This document shows positions 56,311-64,000 of a stretch of DNA of 64,000 bases, one piece after another; position 1 is the stretch's first letter, and every line of letters starts with the position of its first letter. The DNA is from Melitaea cinxia (lineage: Eukaryota > Arthropoda > Insecta > Lepidoptera > Nymphalidae). The stretch covers positions 1,381,501 to 1,445,500 of the forward strand of contig NC_059394.1 of the NCBI RefSeq assembly GCF_905220565.1, in the 5' to 3' direction. Made by a program: the position numbers and the translations under genes. Below the pieces are notes generated by a model that did not search any database, was not told where the DNA came from, and saw only the letters and a program-made list of their open reading frames with translations.

Positions 56311-56589
56311 GTATGTTAAAAACTTTTGAATTGTAATCGTAATAGAAATAGTACCAACCTGTAGTATAGTATAGTATATATCTGTATGCACAACTCCTAC
56401 TGACGAACATAATCTAATAAAATGAAAATAAATAATCAATGGATGTCAATAACATCCCTAATGTTTCTGTTGATAAGACTTTGTCTTGTCTTCCGAACTA
56501 TCAAACGGGTAAAATTTAAATTATGAGTGTAAAAAATTTTTGCCCAATTTTCTAAATTAATTATAAAACATTAATTACGTAAGAACCAA

Positions 56590-56680
56590 AAATTTCTATA
56601 AGATATTACAAAACTATTTGAAATTCGAATCGATCCAGCCGTTCACGAGTTTTGAGCCCAGTAACATATTTAGCGATTTA
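56590..56680 (-). mobile_element. Helitron remnant, A-related
   Basis: Reversed box AATCGATCCAGCCGTTCACG and AGTTTTGAGCCCAGTAACAT, resembling the 5' region of family A. No termini. Confidence 0.4.
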
Positions 56681-57122
56681 TTATCAGTTTTTTTTTAAAT
56701 ATAAATACTATTTTAGCGTAATTATAAATTTCTAAATACATCGGAGAGATGTACAAAAAAACACATAATCAGTACACAAAGAACGCCCAGACAGATAGAT
56801 CTCTTGCCATCGCATAATAAATAAGCGACGCAGGCGCATTCAAACGACTTAATTCGATCACAAAGGCAACATGAATGAGATCATCATTCACCGTTCAATG
56901 AACGAATGGAATGAAAGGTTCCAGACGCAGGCCCTATTCTAGATCAATCAGCTAGAACGATCCGATAAAGCGCTTTAAGGGATGTAAGGTAATGATAACA
57001 ATAAAAAAAAATTGTGATGCAGAACTGAAGACGAAGGTTTCAATAGAATTAATTGTCTAAATCGGTAATTAATTTTATATCCGTATACCAAAATTGTAAC
57101 TAATATAAAATGAATTCTATAT

Positions 57123-57272
57123 TATGGAGCCTGATAGCGATCGTTACTCATAGTAGGGAATATATCCGCCAACCCGCAGTGGAGCAGCGTGGTGGATTAA
57201 GCTCTGCTCCTTCTCCTACATGGGGAAAGAGGCCTATGCCCGGTAGTGGGATATTACAGGCTGAAGCGTAGC
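57123..57272 (+). mobile_element. SINE S1, 3' part
   Basis: CCTGATAGCGATCGTTACTC, GCAGTGGAGCAGCGTGGTGG, and the end GGGATATTACAGGCTGAAGC. Confidence 0.8.
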
Positions 57273-58040
57273 GTAGATATTATTAAGGATATGAAGTTAC
57301 AGATGACAAAAATATTTGTACGTTTAAAGTATAACTGAATATGTAAAAAGTATGTTTCTACTCGATTCATTGATGTAGGTACTTGAAGTGCAGTTGTGCA
57401 GTTGTATAATAGTTCGTTGTGTAGTGCCATGATTTTTCAACGGCTTCTTAAGTATTTTTGTTAACATTATTTTCATCTAGTTTTTTATTTTTATTTTATA
57501 TCGGTAAATAATATAACACACCAGTATTTGTATAAAAAAATCTTTAAAAATACACATTAACTTTGGTATAAAATGATAATATGTAAAGATATTCTCAATA
57601 AATTGCCATTTCTTATTAGTTCTTCTTCTTCTTTTTCTTCTTAAAATGGCTTTCAATAGTGCCAAATGAGCACAGATGATTTCTTATTAGTTACAAAGTT
57701 TCTTTTTAGAAATTTATCATAAAAACAAACATTAGAACGTCCATAACTACAGTGTGATTATGATGAGATCATTACTGATGATCGTCGCTTTATTAGTGAA
57801 ATGTCTTCGTAGTGAATCTGTCTGATCACTGACTGACTACTTAATGTGTCATTATTTTTTAAATAAATTGTTTTAACTGCTACTGCATTATAATATTGGA
57901 TTTAATATTTTTAAGTTTTCACACTAACTTTCATCCAATATTTCTCACAAAAGACCATGATTATATTTAGTATATTTTCCTAAATTAATCGTTTGACATT
58001 TTATTGAGTTAGTGCACCTTGTGCACCTGGAAATAACCTG

Positions 58041-58252
58041 CTCGAAATCCGGAGCAGACTGGGAAGAACCTCAACCTTATAGAATATCACAGCTAAATAA
58101 TACTGTAATGTAGCCAGAACTCCTGAACAAAGACAAGGGTAGGTAGGCATCGCGCTTGCGATGCTTCTGGTGTTGCAGGCATTTGAAGGCTACGATAACA
58201 CGATAACCGCTTATCACCTGGTAGGCTGTACGCTTGTATGTCGACCTAATCG
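58041..58252 (+). mobile_element. dispersed repeat, family J
   Basis: CTGGGAAGAACCTCAACCTT, ATCACAGCTAAATAATACTG and CGATAACCGCTTATCACCTG. Confidence 0.55.
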
Positions 58253-58286
58253 TATAAAAAAATCATAAAAACAACTAAAATATGAT

Positions 58287-58358
58287 TTCCTATACAGGGA
58301 GTCGAACTCGACCCTCCCGGGCGAGAGCCAGGTATCCTAGCCACTGGATCATATCGGA
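58287..58358 (-). tRNA. tRNA-Glu(CTC)-like gene or pseudogene
   Basis: Minus strand, 72 nt. Acceptor TCCGATA/TATAGGA pairs except one G-A mismatch; D-arm ATCC..GGAT is good; anticodon stem CCTGG/CCGGG pairs with loop CTCTCGC, giving anticodon CTC after U33; T-loop TTCGACT. The T-stem (TCGAG/CCCTG) has two mismatches, so function is doubtful. A TTTT run follows about 10 nt downstream. Overall order closely matches eukaryotic tRNA-Glu. Confidence 0.5.
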
Positions 58359-58527
58359 TATTGATTACCTACTTAGAAAAATTACGTGTGACTCAAATTT
58401 ATGTTATTACTGCTCGTATTTTTTTTCTTGTTTTGCCGATTTTAAAATTTTACACTCCTATTTCTAGTGGTTTAGGCTTTTTCATAAAAGGACAATAATT
58501 ATTATTATTAACTATTTCGCGTTTTAG

Positions 58528-58690
58528 TCCAGTTCGTTGAAAGACGAGCCTGCAGAGGGCGGCGCCTGGGCGGTCGCGGTGTTCGTGGCAGCGCAACTGC
58601 TGCACGGCGCGGGGGCTACTCCGCTGTTTACGCTTGGCGTCACCTATATTGACGAAAACGTGTCCAAGAAGATGTCTTCCGTTTATTTAG
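58528..58690 (+). CDS. OATP/SLCO transporter exon: TM4 and OATP signature region
   Basis: Exon with acceptor TTTTAG and donor GTGAGT; 163 nt, phase 0 in, phase 1 out. After SSSLKDEPAEGGA (end of the extracellular loop) it encodes TM4, WAVAVFVAAQLLHGAGA, then TPLFTLGVTYIDENV and KKMSSVYLG. The HG.GATPL.TLG..Y.DENV...S.VYLG block is a hallmark of the OATP family and is invariant in core positions. The reading frame continues from the previous exon at phase 0 without needing another exon. The split Gly codon (G|gt) and the donor show that the next exon lies downstream; I found no further OATP exon up to 64000, so the rest of the protein (TM5-TM12, Kazal-like loop) is outside the window. Confidence 0.96.
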
Positions 58691-58753
58691 GTGAGTGTGT
58701 ACTATTCTATATTTTGTTCTCTCAATTGAAAATCAATTTTTGTTCTATTAATT

Positions 58754-58795
58754 ATGGTCGAATTTCGACCTTTGGGCGACCACTAGTTCCTCATA
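58754..58795 (+). mobile_element. Helitron family N, 3' end fragment
   Basis: GGTCGAATTTCGACC hairpin followed by TTTGGGCGACCACTAG, the terminus of family N. Confidence 0.6.
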
Positions 58796-59459
58796 AATAT
58801 ACTCCTTTGACACTTTTTTTTTAAATAATAAGTCAAGTAAACGTGTGAAAATTTCAAGCAAACGAAACTTGGTCGAGCTGTGAGTTTTTTTTTTTTAATA
58901 ATAATCGCGTAGTTCGGAGATCGAAATACCACAAATTAAGATTTTCATTTTTTTTAATTATTAAACTTGTTGTTATAGATTTTATATTAGTTAAGATTTT
59001 GAATATTGCGTCATTTACATAAAATTTCCTGCAACCTTTTATCTAATATCTTTCAACACGACCCACTATACGTTACCTGTTAATTTTGATATAGGCATTA
59101 CACTACGTTCGTACGTACACAGCTGAGTGGCTGTTACTCGTTCGCATTTAACGCAAGATGTTCCATTAGCTTTTAAGAACAATATCATCATAACTATGTA
59201 GGAAATGACCGCGTTATGTCGCTACACAGGAAGGCTCTTACTTAGAGTACAGAATAATAATAATATCATAGCTTATAGTAACATTATACTGTGCTTGTAA
59301 TTAATACTGTAATAGGATCAATTCTGCGCTTTAAAGATTTTATACGAAATTAAGTAACAACTAAAAACGCAATTCAGCATTTTTTTTAAAGTGGGTTATT
59401 ATTTTTTTATTATTTTATTTTTTGTGGGTTATTATATTTTGAGCTTATAACTTGAAATA

Positions 59460-59512
59460 AACACGTCATCATCATTACCAAAAATGGCGTGAACTCATGT
59501 GTGTTGCCCATA
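59460..59512 (-). mobile_element. SINE G fragment
   Basis: CCAAAAATGGCGTGAACTCA and GTGTGTTGCCCATAAG. Confidence 0.5.
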
Positions 59513-59734
59513 AGATGCGTAATAAGACATTTTTAGGGTCTTTAGATTTTTAATCTCTTGTCTCTTGTCTAAAATGACGGAGCTTCTTCAGCTTGACAAT
59601 CCACGCTTACGCGATGTCAAACAGGTGATGAAATTTCATACACCATGTAGTCATAAACTTCAATTTATGTATTTAATTACAATTTAAAAAATTAACAAAA
59701 GAGTTTTAAATGTTTAAAATGCAAGAAAGAATCA

Positions 59735-59812
59735 TGAAAATCGGTTCACTCAGTAAAAAGTTATGAGAAAAAAAAAATACAGTCGAATTGAGACCTTCTT
59801 AAATAAGTTAAC
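59735..59812 (-). mobile_element. modular repeat L, end fragment
   Basis: AAATCGGTTCACTCAGTAAA and TACAGTCGAATTGAGACCTT. Confidence 0.5.
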
Positions 59813-60189
59813 GAAGGGAGGGAGAAAAATAAAGGATATAAACGGGTTTTTAAAAATTTATTAATTGCTAATCTACTAATACGTAAGTAAAATTCTAAAA
59901 CAATATTAATTAAAATCCTAAACAATACGACTTCAGATTTTTAAATGCTAAACAGCAGGAGACAAGTTCAATAGCTCGGATCGTACAGTTTCTTCTGACA
60001 GCTTAATTACCGAGCGCACACAAACAGCTAATGGCGAAAAGGTCATGCATTGTTTCGATACCTGCCTATACCTGACAAGCAATTAATCTACTCGAAGCTG
60101 TCTAACCGCTAAATTTTTCCATACAATGTGCTAGGGTTGTTATTCAGAATGAGAGTTGGAATTTTTTTAAATGAAAAAATGTGCTTTTT

Positions 60190-60660
60190 TTTAAAGTAAA
60201 ACTTATGTACACACGCTTGGCTGGTGAGTAAGCTGGTGAATGCGTGACGAGAGCGTTACGAAAAGTGTGATCGGCGAGGCTAACGTTAGTTGAGAGGGAG
60301 ATATCTATACTAATATTATAAAGAGATAAAGTTTCTAACTTTGTTTGTTTGTAGGGGGTAATCTTCGAAAGTACTGATCCAATCATGAAAATTCTTTCAC
60401 TAACAGAAAGCTAAACATTCAGGAGTGATATAGGCTACATTTTATTGTCATATTGAACAAAAAATTCAGTGAAAAATAACAGTATATGTAAATCAAGCCG
60501 GAGAAATGCAAATGAGATAAAAACTTAACTATATATTTGCATTACAATAATAATAATTAACGCCCAACGAAGGGCACGTGTCGGCTAGTAAGTTATAAAT
60601 ATAGAGAGTTACGTTAAGTTTTACTTCAGTCGTGTGGTCTAAAGCACACTCGTTTTTTAT
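60190..60660 (-). mobile_element. dispersed repeat H, split by a Helitron
   Basis: Reverse copy: GGTGAATGCGTGACGAGAGC, GTTACGAAAAGTGTGATCGG, GAGAGGGAGATA, then after the Helitron AAGTTTTACTTCAGTCGTG and CTAAAGCACACTCG. Confidence 0.65.
60304..60588 (+). mobile_element. non-autonomous Helitron nested in repeat H
   Basis: 285 bp, 5' TCTATACTAATATTATAAAG, 3' hairpin GCCC/GGGC (CGCCCAACGAAGGGCACG) and GTGTCGGCTAG. Removing it restores the host sequence GAGATA|TAAGTTA with no duplication, as expected for a Helitron. Confidence 0.8.
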
Positions 60661-60856
60661 TGATATATTTTATTCTTTTAATTGCTTAGCCTAAAGTGTT
60701 GATTTAATGTATGTATATAAACATACTATGTAAATGGATTTAGAAATCGATAGACCTATACATATTTGCCTTATATCATGGAGGACCAGCTATTTGTTGC
60801 GACCATTTCGAAACCCATTGATAAATTTATATAACCTATATCTCTAAATAGTGCTT

Positions 60857-60968
60857 CGCTTCAGCCTGTAATATTCCACTGCTGGGCATAGGCGTTTTTC
60901 CCATGTAGGAGAAGTATCAGAGCTTAATCCACCACCAACCACGTTGCTTCGACGTGGGTTGGCGGATA
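60857..60968 (-). mobile_element. SINE S1, 3' fragment
   Basis: CGCTTCAGCCTGTAATATTC, CACTGCTGGGCATAGGCG, ending GTGGGTTGGCGGATAT with a small CCACCAACCACG duplication. Confidence 0.7.
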
Positions 60969-61345
60969 TAAATAAAAAAAGACAAATCAAAATTTTTATT
61001 AATTTAAGTACCTTTCAAAAGCATTTGAAAAACACGCATCTTCGTCAATTATATAATTTTGTAGAAGATGAATTAAACAATAGACATTTATATATAAAAC
61101 TTATTTTATTTAATAAAATATAAATTATGTATAGCCAATAGATCGATACAAGTCCCGATAACACGACCAATATTCAAATGCAACTGCATTTGGCAAAACA
61201 TACAGATTTCAATATGAGATTGTTGTGGTAATTTTAGATTCAAACTTGATAAAAGATTTTAGAGAACGATAAAATATGGCAGATTTTTGTATGAAATAGT
61301 TATTTCATGTTTTATTGATTCGCTAAAATATTGTATCAATTCTAT

Positions 61346-62224
61346 TCTATATCTTAATACGTGAAGCAAAAACTTTGTACCCCCTTTTACGAAAATTACC
61401 CGGACGAAGGAGTATCAAATTTCGCTCACTTATACTTTATTAACCGACTTCCAAAAAAGGAGGAGGTTCTCAATTCGATTGTATTTTTTTTTTAAGTATG
61501 TTACATCAGAACTTTTGACCGGGTAGACCGATTTCGACAAATTTTGTTTTAATCGAAAGGTGGTGTGTGCTAATAATGCGTTTTTAGTTGACGCTTTTCT
61601 CGTCGACCTACGTTGTATTATACCGCATAACTTTCTACTGGATGTACCGATTTTGATATTTTTTTTTTTGTTGGAAAGGGGATATCCCTAGTTTAGTACC
61701 ATGATAAGGAAACCAGGATCTGATGATGGGATCCCAGAGAAATCGAAGGAAACTCTCGAAAATCCGCAATAACTTTTTACTGGGTGTACCGATTTTGACA
61801 ATTTTTAATTTAATCGAAAGCTGATGTTTATTATGTGGTCACATATAAATTTTATCGAGATCTGATAACTACTTTTTGAGTAATCTTTGATAACGCGTAG
61901 TTACTTGACTATTTTTTCGTCGATCTACGTTGTATTACTTGTCGATGTAATTGAAGTCGGTTTTTTTTCGTTTGTCTGCAAACACAATTATATAGAGAAG
62001 GAGTGCAGAACGCTAAAATTTTATTTAATTATGCATAAAAATATATTAAATAAATAAAAAAAAAACATTACACACACTACCATGTATTGGACACACACAT
62101 ATATAATATACACATATATATACAGTATGTATACTCTTTTGTTTATTATAATAGAAGTATGTATGTATAGTCTTTGACAACAGAACGTAGACTGGTCGAA
62201 TTTCGACCACTGGGTGACCACTAG
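61346..62224 (+). mobile_element. Helitron family N containing a nested repeat L
   Basis: 5' TCTATATCTTAATACGTGAA, 3' GGTCGAATTTCGACC hairpin then ACTGGGTGACCACTAG. Interior matches 39619-39963 on both sides of the L insertion. Confidence 0.8.
61441..61990 (+). mobile_element. modular repeat L nested in a Helitron
   Basis: From TTAACCGACTTCCAAAAAAG to CAAACACAATTA. Comparison with the empty site in 39619-39963 gives host ...CTTTA|TATAGAG... with no clear target duplication. Confidence 0.8.
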
Positions 62225-62844
62225 TTTTGTACAACATGTCATTATTATATGTCTCCTTGAACAGTTTTCTTATAATTTCAACGGTTCATAAATAGTTGAT
62301 CATTTCTGTCGCACTTTTTCTAAAATAAAATTTCATATTATGTTAAAGTTGAAAAAGAGGTTTTTTAACTATAAATCATTTAAGTAATGTAACATTATAC
62401 GTCAAGAGTCGTCGAAGTATCGCCAAATGCATGCTAAACATTTAAAAAGCGTTTTCGATAACGTACGAGGCGCGAATCGAAATGCCATTACCCGAGAGGT
62501 CCCACTTCCGGTCGTGAGAGGCACGAGAGGCCACGAGAGGCCGACACAAGGCGGGGAGGCCTCTTGAGGTATCGAGATGCGGGTGGATGCAGGCGGTAAG
62601 AATATGTGGACTGATAGATGGAAACGCAATTCTAAAAATGTAAAACCTTAAAGAAATATTTTTTTTTACAGTTTTAATTTCATCTGAACAAAATTAATTT
62701 AAAACATAATATGTCTTAAATAGGTTACTTATTGAAAATTTTGTCTGTTTTTTTTTTTCTCTTAAAGGTTTTTAGTCATCAAATCTTTCCTGTAGTTACT
62801 TCAACCTAGATTCGAATTTATATATATTTAGTTTTGAAATAATA

Positions 62845-62998
62845 CTTCTTTTGGCGCGCTAGGGAAGAATAATGAGAGTAAATTTTTACAATGCGCGCAC
62901 ACCGTCACGAAAAAACCGACACCCTGAAGTTAGTTAATCAACGAAGAAGTTAGCAACGTGAAGTTAACTAGCCAATGAAGTATAACTTCTTATGTGCG
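62845..62998 (+). mobile_element. dispersed repeat, family I-like
   Basis: TACTTCTTTTGGCGCGCTAG at the left, GCCAATGAAGTATAACTTC at the right; central ACACCGTCACGAAAAAACCG. Inverted CTTCTT..GAAG ends. Confidence 0.45.
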
Positions 62999-63084
62999 CA
63001 CATAAGTACACACACACTTTTATTTTAACAGTTGACGTTATAATTATAATTACATTTTCTAGATTAATTCTAGTTTATTTTCCT

Positions 63085-63205
63085 AACCTGCGCCTACCCA
63101 GCGTGGTGATTATAGACAACGCACATGACTACGCCATTTTTGGCGCAAACTTGTGGAGGCCTATGTCCAGTAGTGAACTGCATTAGGCTGAAATGATGAT
63201 GATGT
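63085..63205 (+). mobile_element. SINE-like repeat G, 3' part with (GAT)n
   Basis: GCCTACCCAGCGTGGTGATT, CCATTTTTGGCGCAAACTTG, TGGAGGCCTATGTCCAGTAG, ending ATGATGATGATG. Confidence 0.7.
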
Positions 63206-64000
63206 TGATGACTTTCTTAACAAACTACGTTTTTTCATATATACAAACTTTCTAATAGAAGTATTCTAAAATTTAAATAAAAAAAAGGCCGTCCAAAAAT
63301 AAAAGTAGACCAAAAAGAAAATAGTTTGAAAGGTAGGTCATCTTGCAATGTGCGACCGGGTTTACACTGAGGCTTTTAGCTGAGAAAACATAAGGCGTGA
63401 AAGGGTCACAAGAAATGGGATACGTTGTACCTCGCAGCGATGCGGTTTATACGAACAATGGCGGGATTCTTGAAGGCACTCGACTATTTATCACGCTTCT
63501 ACGTCTGAAACTACTTAAAAGGCATATATAGGTAAAATAGATAAATATGAATAGGTAGTAATTATGTCATATAGATAATATTACGTTGTTTTTAACTTTG
63601 ATATTGATGAATTAGTAGATTTTGACATATCCTAATGCCAGTCAATAATGATAATACTGACATTTTTTGGTTGTTATTAGTTGTTTTACTTTTGTTTTTA
63701 CTTTTCAAATTTATTTATAAAGAAGTTATTGAAAATTATTTTATTTCTATTTTTGTTTATTTATATTTTTTATATATTTTTTTATTTTATATTTAACAGT
63801 AAAATTAATTTAACATGACATTTAAATTTTTATTTGATTTTGTTCTATGAATTCAAAATATGATTCTGTAAAAAAAGAATTTTTATAGTGTAAATATATA
63901 AATAACTCATTGACTGTTTTTTTTTTCATTAGTAATTAAAAAGTACTTGTTTCGTGTCTTTTCTTGTGTTTTTATGTAATTAAATAATTACATAAATTTT

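Larger units (their letters stand above)
56311..58527 (+). other. OATP intron, about 2.2 kb
   Basis: GT...AG intron. Holds a Helitron remnant (56590-56680), a SINE 3' portion (57123-57272), a dispersed repeat (58041-58252) and a tRNA-Glu-like sequence (58287-58358). Nothing recognised in 56690-57120 or 57273-58040. Confidence 0.8.
58691..64000 (+). other. start of the next OATP intron, open at the window end
   Basis: Begins with donor GTGAGT. Filled by repeats listed separately. Nothing recognised in 58795-59460, 59800-60190, 60966-61345, 62225-62400, 62640-62844 and 63206-64000. A GC-richer patch at 62400-62640 has no clear identity. Confidence 0.75.

Noticed and set aside
56079..56439. Minus-strand ORFs of 71, 114 and 68 codons
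   Set aside because: Shadows of the OATP exon at 56106-56310; proline- and serine-rich translations of its complement.
734..58690. Assignment to the ecdysone importer Oatp74D
   Set aside because: The CGWG...WLQRF entry motif, NGF.N..ITT.ERR and PRWLGWGVLLMG blocks resemble SLCO4A/Oatp30B-type proteins more than what I recall of Oatp74D; without a database search the exact ortholog is left open.
58537..58824. Reading 58537-58824 as one continuous ORF
   Set aside because: The frame continues past the GTGAGT donor at 58691 into intron; OATP homology stops exactly at the donor.

Overview
This is AT-rich, repeat-dense eukaryotic DNA, almost certainly from a lepidopteran (moth or butterfly). The evidence is the mix of non-autonomous Helitrons ending in CTAG, tRNA-headed SINEs and tail-type short interspersed repeats that are typical of Lepidoptera, together with an insect-like transporter gene that has short exons and very large introns. 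No prokaryotic genes, CRISPR arrays or operons are present. Species and chromosome cannot be read from the sequence.

One host gene is visible, on the + strand and incomplete at both ends. It is an organic anion transporting polypeptide (OATP/SLCO family), most like the SLCO4A/insect Oatp30B group. Five coding exons (734-844, 16275-16410, 55388-55481, 56106-56310, 58528-58690) have AG/GT borders and join in one consistent reading frame (phases 0, 1, 2, 0, 1). They give about 236 residues: a cytoplasmic N-terminal stretch, TM1 to about TM4, and the N-glycosylated loop between TM3 and TM4. The introns are about 15.4 kb, 39.0 kb, 0.6 kb, 2.2 kb and more than 5.3 kb, so nearly the whole window is intron filled with transposable elements.

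Region by region: 1-733 holds a Helitron end and a SINE. 2224-6885 is a large fold-back structure: a ~168-bp satellite monomer runs as about 3 forward copies and about 20 reversed copies, bounded by diverged inverted flanks that are homologous to the monomer. 7290-16270 carries Helitron pieces, SINEs and a tRNA-like cassette. 16411-55387 is a mosaic of nested elements: a perfectly abutting head-to-tail Helitron dimer at 26288-26875, many copies of a modular repeat with AACCGACTTC at its ends, a 62-bp-arm fold-back with a 15-bp target duplication at 39297-39610, LINE 3' fragments near 44-45 kb, and a 45-nt near-unbroken palindrome at 51110-51154. 54050-64000 includes the last three exons plus nested SINE, Helitron and palindrome insertions, several with empty sites that can be reconstructed.

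The most notable items are the fold-back satellite, the series of directly abutting Helitrons, the tRNA-like cassette inside an inverted-repeat element, and a short shared box (AACGG..GGACCGATTT) in many otherwise different repeat families. The small ORFs scattered through the window, including the run of ~70-codon ORFs in the satellite, are not supported as genes.
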